Part shown: positions 8,432-16,164 of the stretch, piece after piece
Layout: every line of letters starts with the position of its first letter
Position numbering within the stretch: position 1 is the stretch's first letter
Assembly: GCF_003946445.1 (NCBI RefSeq)
Contig: NZ_RHOF01000010.1
Coordinates: forward strand, 1-33,624
Source: Loigolactobacillus jiayinensis
Lineage (GTDB): Bacteria; Bacillota; Bacilli; Lactobacillales; Lactobacillaceae
Direction of reading: 5' to 3'
DNA length: 33,624 bases
The notes under the pieces: model-generated
Seen by the model: the letters and a program-made list of their open reading frames with translations, nothing else
Database searches by the model: none
What the model was told of the DNA's origin: nothing
Position numbers and translations under genes: made by a program

Positions 8432-9460
8432 AGATGTACGGACAGCCCGCCAACAATGACTTAAAACTGATTGTGCTTCTGCCGCTGAACTATCGGGGAA
8501 AACTAATGTGAACTCTTCCCCGCCAGTCCGATACAACTGATACTGTTTACTATATTGCAATAAAACTTCCCGTAAAATACCGGCCACACGTGTCAATACT
8601 TCATTACCGGCTAAATGGCCGTACTGATCATTGATCAACTTAAAATGATCAATATCCATCATTGCAATTGCTAATGGCTGCTGGTTCAGTCGTGCTGTCC
8701 CAAACGAGGTAAAAACATCCTTTTGATAAGCAGTGAAATTCTTAGTGTTGGTCAAGCGATCATAGTTAGCCAAATGAGCAACTTGTTCATTGTGTGCCCA
8801 CAAATTTTGCTGACGCCCTGTAGATAACTTCATTAAGAAGAACATTAAAACAGCCTCAACCGAAACTAGCGGTGTCATATTCATACTAGCTGAATGCGTT
8901 GGTAACGTGAACCAAAAATCAAGTGCAATTAGCGATGAAACCGTTAATCGCAATGGAAATTGTGGTTCAATGACATGCCGATATCGCCAAATAACGACTA
9001 GGATCACCATTAAGATCGCCATAGAAATAGCGAAACGATCGACCATAAAAAAGCCGACATGATGCATGGTCCAAACAACTATTATCGCCACACAACGAAT
9101 TAAATATTCACCTATATTAATTTCCTCATCAAGTAAGGAGAACACTAATATAAATAGCCCAATATTATGGTACATCATGGCGTTACTGCCGCCAAAATAA
9201 CCGGCAAAATGTAAAATTGAACCTAAACCAATACTCAGTACGATCAAAGAAATACGTAAGAGTATGCGTTCCTTCCGCGAACGAGTGGAATCGCCAAAAG
9301 CCCGGTTCCAAACTTCGGTATAAAAACTAACAAAGCCAGCAATAAAAAAGATGGCCACAGTCAATTGGGCTGCCCACGACATGATAGCTACCAATAGATT
9401 TTGTTTATCCACATGCATATCCCCCAGTACCTTACTGTCCTGATTGCCGTTTACTTTCAC
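8429..9460 (-). CDS. N-terminal half of an interrupted GGDEF-EAL protein (membrane diguanylate cyclase part)
   Basis: 343 residues with six or so predicted membrane helices in the first about 210 residues, then a GGDEF domain starting at DRLTNTKNF. The metal-binding strand MMDIDHFK and the active-site loop GGEEF are intact, so the ancestral protein could make c-di-GMP. The domain stops short at AVRTS, about 40 residues after GGEEF. It lacks the last core strand and the ADxxLYxxKxxGR motif, which are found in the downstream half after a single TAA. As it stands the cyclase domain is incomplete and probably inactive unless the stop is read through. The sequence could be a recent pseudogene, a sequencing error, or a recoded gene. 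Confidence 0.75.
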   Translation of the reverse strand: MKVNGNQDSKVLGDMHVDKQNLLVAIMSWAAQLTVAIFFIAGFVSFYTEVWNRAFGDSTRSRKERILLRISLIVLSIGLGSILHFAGYFGGSNAMMYHNIGLFILVFSLLDEEINIGEYLIRCVAIIVVWTMHHVGFFMVDRFAISMAILMVILVVIWRYRHVIEPQFPLRLTVSSLIALDFWFTLPTHSASMNMTPLVSVEAVLMFFLMKLSTGRQQNLWAHNEQVAHLANYDRLTNTKNFTAYQKDVFTSFGTARLNQQPLAIAMMDIDHFKLINDQYGHLAGNEVLTRVAGILREVLLQYSKQYQLYRTGGEEFTLVFPDSSAAEAQSVLSHCWRAVRTS

Positions 9461-9680
9461 GACACCACAAAATTCAGTAATTTATCATCAACACTCATAA
9501 CCGTTTATCTAAATCACAGTTAACCATTATTATTAAGAAAAACGGCAAAATTTCTAAACTTAAGTTTTTCGCTTAACTGCCACCACGTCTAAACCACGGC
9601 TCAATAATAGCAGTTTTTTGTTAAGAATCACTTAACTATTTAGTCACAGTGAATTAAAGCTAATTCGCATAATCAGCCAC

Positions 9681-9715
9681 AAAAAAACTAAGCTTTTAGT
9701 GTCGTTTAGCTTAGT
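9681..9715 (-). terminator. Leftward terminator-like hairpin in a long non-coding gap
   Basis: 8-bp stem ACTAAGCT/AGCTTAGT (9708-9715 and 9687-9694) followed by seven T on the - strand. It sits about 220 nt upstream of the GGDEF gene and about 350 nt past the RclA gene, which has its own terminator. It may end a small RNA or lie in the GGDEF leader. The rest of 9461-10024 contains no open frame I can support. Confidence 0.55.
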
Positions 9716-9817
9716 CTAAATCAACTAATCCCGGTAACCACAAAAAGGGAACGTAATGCCCAGCAAATACATACTAACCCAGTCTCAGCTGATTAAATAA
9801 TCTAACTAGCCCTGACT

Positions 9818-9831
9818 TATTAGCGCTTTCA
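9818..9831 (-). promoter_or_regulatory. cre-like CcpA site
   Basis: On the - strand TGAAAGCGCTAATA matches the cre consensus TGWAANCGNTNWCA at 13 of 14 positions. A TATAAT lies just upstream on the same strand near 9845-9850, so the site would overlap the start of a leftward transcript under carbon catabolite control. What that transcript encodes is unclear: either the GGDEF gene with a long leader, or a short RNA ending at 9681. Confidence 0.5.
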
Positions 9832-10015
9832 AGAAAAAAGCATCATTATATATTGCGACTTAATCAAACAGTATTAACCAATTATTATACGTAAATTTAC
9901 AACCAAGTCACGACAAATTTTATGTTTATAGACTTATTATATCACTCTTCGTGAAATCAATATATTGTATTTTAATTTAACTTAAGCGTATTTAGATAAT
10001 ATTCAGCTAATGGTT

Positions 10016-10067
10016 ACAAAAAGACACCGCAATTCAGTTGACCAACGTGCAGCCAAGAATCGCGGTG
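10016..10067 (-). terminator. Terminator of the RclA-like gene
   Basis: Arms CACCGCGATTC and GAATTGCGGTG on the - strand (10057-10067 and 10025-10035), with one wobble pair, are followed by TCTTTTTG. It begins a few bases after the stop codon at 10074. Confidence 0.8.
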
Positions 10068-10073
10068 CTAAGA

Positions 10074-11426
10074 CTAACCTAATAGTTCAAGCAAATCGTT
10101 TAATGCTTCACTCATAGTTGGGTGAGCAAATATCTGATCGCGTAACACCTGATATGGCACATGTTGATGCATGGCCAATGACAGTATATTGATCACCTCA
10201 TGTGCCTCCACACAAAATAGTGTTGCACCGAGAAATTGATCATCGTCCCCAACTAAGGCCTTTAAGTAGCCTGCTGAATTACCCAAAATATGTGCTTTGG
10301 GCATGGCAGCAGCTGGCAACTTGGCCACACGGTAATTAATACCTTGTGCCGTTGCTTGTTCTTCATTTAACCCAATAGTCGACAAGGGTGGGTTTAAGAA
10401 TACAGTATGTGGCACGGTTGCTTGTTCCTGCAGGCTACGCTTACCCTGGCCCATCAGTTGATCGTAAACAATCCGATAATCATCTAAGGAAATAAAGGTA
10501 AATTGAGCGCCACCACGGACATCACCCATCGCCCATACGTTAGTTGCATCAGTCCGCAAATGATCATCGACCACAATACCATAATCATTAGTCTGGATCG
10601 TTGTCTTTTCTAAACCAAGGTTAGCGATATTGGCCGCCCGCCCTGTAGCAACCAATATTGTATCAGCGGTAAACATTTGCGGTGTCCCAGCCACAGTAGC
10701 ACTGATCTGGGCCTGTGTACCAGCATCGGTCACCTGCAGCACCTGCGCATCTTGTATCACTTTTATGCCAGCTTGATCAAACTGGTCATGAACTGCCTGA
10801 GCAACTTCACGCTCATCCCGCGCCATAAATTGTGTTTTACGATCCAAAATCGTAACCTGAGCGCCAAATTGCTGATACGTTGTGGCAAATTCTAAACCGA
10901 TATAGCCACCACCGATAATAACCAATTGTTTTGGTAAACGTGCTTGGTCCAGCATTTCTGTGCTGGTTACCGTGAATTTACTATCAGCTAGGCCTGGAAT
11001 TGCTGGCATAATTGCTTTTGCACCAGTATTAATGAAAATACGCTCACCATGAACTTGTTCGCTACTGCCATTAGCATAGCTGACCGTTACTGTATGATCG
11101 TCGTCAAAGTGTGCCCAACCAGTTAAAACAGTAACTGCTGGTAGATCAGCGATTTTATGTAAATTTTTCATCCGCAAGCTACCGATCAAACCACGTTTGC
11201 TAAGCACTGCTTGTTTATAATTACGTGCTTGCGTGCCGACTACTGGTGCAGTTGATAACGTATATAAAAATTTGGATGGAATACAAGCAATGTTAATACA
11301 CGTGCCACCATACATCTGATCTGAACCTTCGATCATCACAACTGATTCACCAGCTTTAGCTAACTTAAATGCCAATGTCTTGGCCGCCTTACCAAAGCCA
11401 ATAAATACATTTTTTGCTTCACGCAT
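10074..11426 (-). CDS. rclA: RclA-like flavoprotein disulfide reductase
   Basis: 450-residue FAD/NAD(P) oxidoreductase. The N-terminus FIGFGKAAKTLAFKLAKAGE, the central block QFTFISLDDYRIV and the tail LRDQIFAHPTMSEALNDL match, from memory, the E. coli reactive-chlorine-resistance reductase RclA, a Cu(II) reductase that protects against hypochlorous acid. The redox pair is C43 and C48 in GGTCINIACIPSK. The Gly before the second Cys is Ala here. The acid-base residues H435 and E440 are present, unlike in the paralogous reductase at 6091. It is monocistronic, with its own terminator. E. coli rclA is controlled by RclR; no such gene is nearby. SD-like AGCAGG stands 6 nt before the ATG. Confidence 0.87.
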   Translation of the reverse strand: MREAKNVFIGFGKAAKTLAFKLAKAGESVVMIEGSDQMYGGTCINIACIPSKFLYTLSTAPVVGTQARNYKQAVLSKRGLIGSLRMKNLHKIADLPAVTVLTGWAHFDDDHTVTVSYANGSSEQVHGERIFINTGAKAIMPAIPGLADSKFTVTSTEMLDQARLPKQLVIIGGGYIGLEFATTYQQFGAQVTILDRKTQFMARDEREVAQAVHDQFDQAGIKVIQDAQVLQVTDAGTQAQISATVAGTPQMFTADTILVATGRAANIANLGLEKTTIQTNDYGIVVDDHLRTDATNVWAMGDVRGGAQFTFISLDDYRIVYDQLMGQGKRSLQEQATVPHTVFLNPPLSTIGLNEEQATAQGINYRVAKLPAAAMPKAHILGNSAGYLKALVGDDDQFLGATLFCVEAHEVINILSLAMHQHVPYQVLRDQIFAHPTMSEALNDLLELLG

Positions 11427-11572
11427 GCCGTTACCTGCTTTCTTAAAACATTATTAGTTACTAGCTTAATTTATTATGTCGTTCGCCATTAAAGTTAACA
11501 CAGTTGCTATTTTTGGTAAAACAATTAGTTTGTGCACAATTGATACAGTTACTTCATCAAATAGCACACAAA

Positions 11573-11620
11573 AAAGACCAGCAAACTCACTAATAATAAA
11601 AGTAAGTTTGCTGGTCTTTT
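11573..11620. terminator. Strong bidirectional terminator
   Basis: A 16-bp perfect stem (AAAAGACCAGCAAACT at 11573-11588 with its complement at 11605-11620) has A/T runs on both sides. It lies about 190 nt past the rlmA stop and upstream of the RclA-like gene. Confidence 0.8.
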
Positions 11621-11626
11621 AAAATG

Positions 11627-11669
11627 GAAAACGTACCATCTCGGTGTGGGCACGGCGAGATAGTACGTT
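11627..11669 (-). terminator. Second long hairpin, possible tandem terminator
   Basis: Imperfect 14-bp arms (AACGTACTATCTCG and CGAGATGGTACGTT on the - strand, one wobble), plus an inner GTG/CAC pair, are followed by TTTTCCATTTT. It lies immediately before the stronger 11573-11620 terminator for leftward transcription. The region 11427-11809 otherwise holds no gene. A perfect palindrome TTGTGCACAA sits at 11530-11539 upstream of the RclA-like gene. Confidence 0.5.
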
Positions 11670-11809
11670 AGTGAAGTTTTAATCACTGATTTTTATCAAA
11701 ACTTAAAGGTTATTCTGATAAAAGTTAATGAAAAAATACCTTGAAAATACTATAACACCTTATTTACCGTTTTACAACCACTTGGGGTTACATTTTCTTA
11801 ACAAAATCC

Positions 11810-12655
11810 TCATTTTTTGACTGGATCTGTACCAATTAAAACGGTCACATCAACAGTAATCTGTGGAAATGGTTGTGCCAGTAGCTGTTCCAGCTGTTCT
11901 GGCGTAGCTTGCCAATGAAGCGGTGTCATCAAAACCAGATCAGCAAAATTTTCTTGAGGAATATCAAATTGATAGCGTACTCGTTGCGCCTCAACCTGAT
12001 GATAGTTCTCATTAAAATGCGCCAGCACTTTTTCATTGGAATAAGCACCACGCCGTTCACCAGCAAACAGCGCTTGGCGTAATTCCGCTAAATAGTCAGT
12101 ATTAGGAATCACTTTAAGTACACGCGCATCAGGTTTCATGATTCGCGCAAACTCACGATAATTCGATGGTGAAAAGATATTCAAGATAACATCAAAAGTC
12201 GCAGCATTAAATGGTAGATGGGCCAAATCGGCGACACAGAAGAACGCATTAGTCGTTTGTTGGGTCGCCAAATTAACGCCCGCCTTGGAAATATCAAAAC
12301 CAATCGCCGTTTGCATTTGTGTTTCCAACTTACGCAGGGGGGCCCCCTCACCACAACCGACATCTAGTCCCACTGTATTAGCTGGGAGTTGCTGCCGAAC
12401 AACATTTAAAAAACCATCAAATAAACCAGCTTGTAAAATCCGCCGCCGACTGGCTAACATTGCCATATCGTACTCACTTTGGACTTGATGCTGTAAAAAG
12501 TACAATGTTCCTTTTTTACTTAAATCCAGCTGATGACCATTTGGACAAAACAAACTATTGTCCTGAGTTACATTATAGGCCTCGTGGCACACTGGGCACT
12601 GAAATAAATTCAAATGCTGGCGCAAGAATTGTTGGCCCCGTTCAATTTTTTTCAT
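11810..12655 (-). CDS. rlmA: 23S rRNA (guanine) N1-methyltransferase RlmA-type
   Basis: 281-residue SAM-dependent methyltransferase that modifies a guanine in hairpin 35 of 23S rRNA (G745 in E. coli, G748 for Gram-positive RlmA-II). The N-terminal zinc ribbon uses C20, C23, C37 and H41 (CPVC...CPNGH), diagnostic of this family. The SAM motif LDVGCGEG is at about 97-104, and the motif after it reads LNIFSPSNYREFARI, typical of RlmA. It is a single leftward gene with SD AGAAGGA about 10 nt before the ATG. RlmA-II enzymes influence macrolide and lincosamide binding; whether this one is of type I or II needs comparison. Confidence 0.9.
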   Translation of the reverse strand: MKKIERGQQFLRQHLNLFQCPVCHEAYNVTQDNSLFCPNGHQLDLSKKGTLYFLQHQVQSEYDMAMLASRRRILQAGLFDGFLNVVRQQLPANTVGLDVGCGEGAPLRKLETQMQTAIGFDISKAGVNLATQQTTNAFFCVADLAHLPFNAATFDVILNIFSPSNYREFARIMKPDARVLKVIPNTDYLAELRQALFAGERRGAYSNEKVLAHFNENYHQVEAQRVRYQFDIPQENFADLVLMTPLHWQATPEQLEQLLAQPFPQITVDVTVLIGTDPVKK

Positions 12656-12819
12656 GAAGTTACATTCCTTCTCTACTCATATTTAAGCTGATTTATTCGC
12701 CTAATCCACTAATAAATCTTGATTTTCCAGTCGCTGTCCATGCTACTATGGCGAAATACGCCTAGTAGAAACAGGGTGTTACTACTGTTTATAGTTTACC
12801 TTGTTTTGCTTAAAAATAA

Positions 12820-12946
12820 AATAACGAACATTTTTAACGTAGCATGCTCGATTTATCCGTGTTTACTCTTGACGACAGCAAATAATTCAGTTATCCTATC
12901 TAAGGAACGAAAAATAAGACATTTATGCTAATGATTGTTCGTATTT
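12820..12946 (+). promoter_or_regulatory. guaC control region: promoter and PurBox-like sites
   Basis: TTGACG (12869-12874) and TATCCT (12892-12897), 17 nt apart, form a plausible promoter for guaC. Two PurR-box-like sites in opposite orientation flank it: 12820-12832 (+) and 12934-12946 (-), each matching AWWWCCGAACWWT at all but one position (ACGAAC core). In Bacillus guaC belongs to the PurR regulon, so control by guanine/PRPP status is likely. The separation of about 100 nt is wider than in classical tandem PurBoxes. No purine riboswitch is seen. The 12656-12985 gap holds no other gene. Confidence 0.4.
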
Positions 12947-12985
12947 AGAGCTAAATGCTTATATTTTAAGAAGGAGTTGTTTTAC

Positions 12986-13972
12986 ATGCAAGTTTTTGAT
13001 TATGAAGATATCCAATTAGTCCCGAATAAATGTATTGTTGATAGCCGTTCAGAATGTGATACTAGCGTTAAATTTGGCCCACGGACGTTTAAAATCCCTG
13101 TCGTTCCTGCTAATATGCAAACAATTATCGATGCGCCATTAGCCAAAGATTTAGCCAGCAACGGCTATTTTTATGTGATGCATCGTTTTGAACCAGAAAC
13201 GCGCGCTGATTTTATTCGCCAGATGCACGCTGCTGGTTTGTTTGCTTCTATTAGCGTTGGTGTAAAACCCGAAGAATATGATTTCATTCAGAAATTAGCT
13301 GATGAGCAATTGAATCCTGAATATATCACCATTGATATTGCTCACGGTCACAGCCAACGCGTAATCGATATGATCCAACATATTAAGCGCTTATTACCAG
13401 ATAGTTTTTTAATTGCCGGTAATGTTGGTACTCCGGAAGGCGTTCGTGAACTTGAAAATGCCGGCGCTGACGCTACCAAGGTCGGCATCGGTCCCGGCAA
13501 AGTCTGCATCACTAAGATCAAAACTGGCTTCGGTACTGGCGGTTGGCAATTAGCCGCACTACGCTTATGTAGCAAAGCCGCTAGTAAGCCATTGATTGCT
13601 GATGGCGGTGTACGAACAGATGGTGACATCGCCAAATCAATTCGCTTTGGTGCCAGCATGGTGATGATCGGTTCCCTTTTTGCCGGCCACAAACAATCAC
13701 CAGGTAAAACGATTGAGCGCGATGGTGAGTTGTATAAAGAATATTTCGGCTCAGCTTCCGAATACCAAAAAGGTGCCCATCATAACGTTGAAGGTAAAAA
13801 AATGTTAGTTACTTACAAAGGCGATATTGACGACACGTTAACAGAAATGCAAGAAGACTTACAGTCCGCAATTTCCTATGCTGGCGGTAAGGACTTAAAA
13901 GCACTGACCAAAGTCGATTACGTGATCGTTAAGAATTCGATTTTTAACGGCGATGACCATTATAGTGTGTAA
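12986..13972 (+). CDS. guaC: GMP reductase
   Basis: 328-residue enzyme of the IMPDH/GMPR TIM-barrel family. It converts GMP to IMP with NADPH, releasing ammonia, and so links guanine to adenine nucleotide pools. The catalytic C174 lies in [20 protein letters not shown]. No CBS insert is present, which separates it from IMP dehydrogenase. The N-terminus [13 protein letters not shown] is typical of the GuaC-2 group of Firmicutes. The frame is open further upstream, but AAGGAG at 12971-12976, 9 nt before the ATG at 12986, fixes the start. It is monocistronic with its own promoter and terminator. Confidence 0.95.
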   Translation: MQVFDYEDIQLVPNKCIVDSRSECDTSVKFGPRTFKIPVVPANMQTIIDAPLAKDLASNGYFYVMHRFEPETRADFIRQMHAAGLFASISVGVKPEEYDFIQKLADEQLNPEYITIDIAHGHSQRVIDMIQHIKRLLPDSFLIAGNVGTPEGVRELENAGADATKVGIGPGKVCITKIKTGFGTGGWQLAALRLCSKAASKPLIADGGVRTDGDIAKSIRFGASMVMIGSLFAGHKQSPGKTIERDGELYKEYFGSASEYQKGAHHNVEGKKMLVTYKGDIDDTLTEMQEDLQSAISYAGGKDLKALTKVDYVIVKNSIFNGDDHYSV

Positions 13973-14025
13973 CACTTAATTTTGCTGCTAACCCAGTCCA
14001 ACGTATAAGTTCCTATTCGATTCCG

Positions 14026-14068
14026 ACATGAGATCAGCGACATTTGCCGCTAGGTTTCGTGTTTTTTT
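14026..14068 (+). terminator. Terminator of guaC
   Basis: A long stem with several wobble pairs (14026-14039 with 14048-14062, inner AGCG/CGCT) is followed by seven T. It lies about 50 nt past the guaC stop. Confidence 0.65.
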
Positions 14069-14151
14069 AATAAATTACTTTGCAAATCCATGATAGCGTT
14101 TTACAATAAGTATATGCTAGATACATTCTTTTGAGGAAATCAGGCGCTCAC

Positions 14152-15207
14152 ATGCAGACGATTCAAGTAAATAAGCCTTACCAATTACCCCCACTGGCTG
14201 ATCAAGCAGCCCAAGCAATGCAAGAAATCATGAACGGGCTAGCCAAGCCAGTCGCTAGTCTTGGCCGGTTGGAAGAGTTGGCCGTACGTTTGGCGCGCAT
14301 TGAAGCGACCACCAAACTACGCCTACAACACAAAACGCTACTAGTGTTTGCCGCCGATCATGGTGTCACAGTGGAACACGTTTCCGCAACACCTAAAAAA
14401 GTGACCATCGTACAAGCTGGTAATATGTTGGCTGGCCATACTGCCGTAGCTGCATTAGCACAAGCTGCCCACTGCCACGTTCAAGTCATCGACATCGGTA
14501 TTGACTCAGCCCACACTTTTCCCGGTCTGATCGATGCTAAAATCGCCTATGGCACCCATAATATTGCCCTAGGTCCAGCAATGACCCGTGCTCAAGCCCT
14601 ACAAGCGATCAAAATCGGCTATGCTACAGCAGTTGCAGCAATCAACGCCGGTAGCGATATTTTAGCCGTCGGTGAACTAGGTGTTGGCAACACAACAACT
14701 GCAGCAGCGGTTGCAGCAGCCTGTTTACAGTGCCCAGCTACCGAAGTAGTCGGTCGCGGTTCTAACATTGCTGACGCTAAATTTAAGCATAAAATTGCCA
14801 TTGTGCAACAAAGCTTAAAGATCAACCAGCCTGATACTGATGATGCCATCGATATTTTAGCCAAAGTTGGTGGCTTTGAATTCGGTGGTAAAGTCGGCGC
14901 AATGTTGGCTGCCGCTGAACATCAAACGCCGTTAATTTTAGATGGCTTTATTTCTTATGCCGCTGCTTTATTGGCACAAAAAATAGCACCAACCATCACT
15001 GATTACTTGGTGCCATCCCATGTTTCTCATGAACAGGGTTCAAAGCGCGCCTTGCAACAACTAAGGCTGCAACCCTACTTTGACCTTAATTTGTGCGTCG
15101 GCGAAGGCACTGGTGCAGTTATGTTGATGCCATGGCTTGACGAACTTAACGCCATTTTGACACAAATGAACACACTAGCCGACATGGATATTATTTATAA
15201 GCATTAG
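14152..15207 (+). CDS. cobT: Nicotinate-nucleotide--dimethylbenzimidazole phosphoribosyltransferase
   Basis: 351-residue CobT, which makes alpha-ribazole phosphate from nicotinate mononucleotide and a benzimidazole-type base for the lower ligand of cobalamin. Family features are KPVASLGRLE near the N-terminus, the conserved FAADHGV, GELGVGNTTTAAA, GRGSNI and the active-site glutamate loop VGEGTGA near the C-terminus. GAGGAAA stands about 12 nt before the ATG at 14152. A TTG at 14131 opens the same frame but overlaps the SD, so I reject it. No other cobalamin gene occurs in the window, so it may serve salvage or remodelling, or belong to a pathway located elsewhere. Confidence 0.93.
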   Translation: MQTIQVNKPYQLPPLADQAAQAMQEIMNGLAKPVASLGRLEELAVRLARIEATTKLRLQHKTLLVFAADHGVTVEHVSATPKKVTIVQAGNMLAGHTAVAALAQAAHCHVQVIDIGIDSAHTFPGLIDAKIAYGTHNIALGPAMTRAQALQAIKIGYATAVAAINAGSDILAVGELGVGNTTTAAAVAAACLQCPATEVVGRGSNIADAKFKHKIAIVQQSLKINQPDTDDAIDILAKVGGFEFGGKVGAMLAAAEHQTPLILDGFISYAAALLAQKIAPTITDYLVPSHVSHEQGSKRALQQLRLQPYFDLNLCVGEGTGAVMLMPWLDELNAILTQMNTLADMDIIYKH

Positions 15208-15213
15208 TTTGAT

Positions 15214-15244
15214 AAAGGTGCCAGTTTTCTGAGCGCCTTTTTTT
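15214..15244 (+). terminator. Terminator of cobT
   Basis: 8-bp stem AAAGGTGC/GCGCCTTT (one wobble) followed by T7, starting 7 nt past the cobT stop. Confidence 0.8.
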
Positions 15245-15251
15245 GTCCACC

Positions 15252-15629
15252 TTAATCGTCGGTTTCGTACCGAATTATTGTTCCAACATGAAAAGCAGGC
15301 TTAACCGTATTAGTCAAATAAACCCCATTACCCAGCCGGTCTGATGCTGGTAACGGTGCAAATAATAAGGTAATGTGTCCGATTGTTTGTAAATTTTGAT
15401 TAGCCACATCCCCAACGTAAGCAATTGTATAGGCATGCTCATCAATCGTAATGATGTCCCCTTCTGCCAAGGTCAACTGCTTCATCTGCGTTGGCATTGA
15501 GAATTTTTGAATCACCGCGATGTCTTGCAACTCAGGGGTAGCCTCTTGATCAAATAAAATAACTAACGGATCGTTCGTTTCAATCGCATGGCTGCCAATG
15601 GCAATTACCGTGCTGGTCACTGTACTCAT
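15252..15629 (-). CDS. Orphan glucitol/sorbitol-type PTS IIA protein lacking the expected histidine
   Basis: 125-residue protein whose length and pattern fit the PTS glucitol IIA family (GutA/SrlB): an N-terminal VIAIGSHAIE, a central YVGDVANQNLQTIGHITLLF and a final VGTIIRYE. From memory the family places its phospho-acceptor His in an I/V-x-H segment near residue 43. Here the matching segment reads DIAVIQKFSMPTQ, with Gln in that place; the remaining His residues lie elsewhere. No IIB or IIC gene is adjacent, so it may be a regulatory paralogue instead of a transport subunit. GGAGG stands about 9 nt before the ATG. A cre-like site lies about 60 nt upstream. Confidence 0.75.
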   Translation of the reverse strand: MSTVTSTVIAIGSHAIETNDPLVILFDQEATPELQDIAVIQKFSMPTQMKQLTLAEGDIITIDEHAYTIAYVGDVANQNLQTIGHITLLFAPLPASDRLGNGVYLTNTVKPAFHVGTIIRYETDD

Positions 15630-15686
15630 AAAATTTTTCCTCCAATTATATCTTAAAAACTATTTTCATACTGCTAAGGTGTCACA

Positions 15687-15700
15687 AAGTAGCGCTTTCA
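15687..15700 (-). promoter_or_regulatory. cre-like site upstream of the IIA-like gene
   Basis: TGAAAGCGCTACTT on the - strand matches the cre consensus at 11 of 14 positions, including the central AAGCGCT. It is 58 nt upstream of the IIA-like start, a position suited to CcpA control. The rest of the 15630-16164 gap holds a hairpin at 16019-16047 and no convincing gene. Confidence 0.45.
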
Positions 15701-16018
15701 ATTGACGTGGTCGCTAAACTGCTACTTTACAACAACTGCGCCATCCTAGCTGTCTACACTTTACTATTTCTGATAAGCGTAATTGCCGCGTCAAAATGAC
15801 TCAGATTTGTCGCTTATGCAGCCCCTTGTCACTTTTCCCAATAATTCACGCTCTAGCTATGCAGCGGGAAATAGGTTGTTGCGTCGTCCCAATTCTAATG
15901 GAAAAAAACAGCTCACAAGAAACAACGGGACTTTAATTAGTGTATCACAAAACCGCATCACTCGTTACCCTTTCCTATGCGCTATGCAATATGCTAAGAT
16001 AACAAGTGAATATCGTGT

Positions 16019-16047
16019 GTTGGAAAAGATACCACTATTTTTCCAAC
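16019..16047. terminator. Stem-loop in the gap before the lactonase gene
   Basis: GTTGGAAAA (16019-16027) pairs with TTTTTCCAAC (16038-16047) around a short loop. No long T run follows on either strand, so a terminator role is uncertain. Confidence 0.35.
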
Positions 16048-16164
16048 CTATTTACGCTAAAACTATATAGCGTCAAGTTGCAGATGTTTTTAAAAGCATG
16101 CCGGCAATTTAAGCCTACTTTTAGTTAAACGCTGTCACTTATTTTAATGAAGGGAAGTTATCTC

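Noticed and set aside
9720-9850. Segment with GGTTACCGGG, reminiscent of a c-di-GMP riboswitch near a GGDEF gene
   Set aside because: The other conserved GEMM blocks (GGGCAAACC, GGGACGCAAAGCC) are missing; only a short chance match remains.
12719-12931. Open frame of 70 codons upstream of guaC
   Set aside because: It covers the guaC promoter and a PurBox-like site, has no SD and no family resemblance.
12656-12985. Purine riboswitch upstream of guaC
   Set aside because: The three-way junction consensus (TATA, GGATATGG and CTAC-type blocks) cannot be found.
13973-14151. Cobalamin riboswitch upstream of cobT
   Set aside because: No B12-box (GCCACTG-type) is present; the gap contains only the guaC terminator and the cobT SD.
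15783-16070. Open frame of 95 codons on the + strand in the gap before the lactonase gene
   Set aside because: No SD before its ATG, no recognisable family, an odd composition rich in Arg/Asn/Ser, and it runs through the 16019-16047 hairpin.
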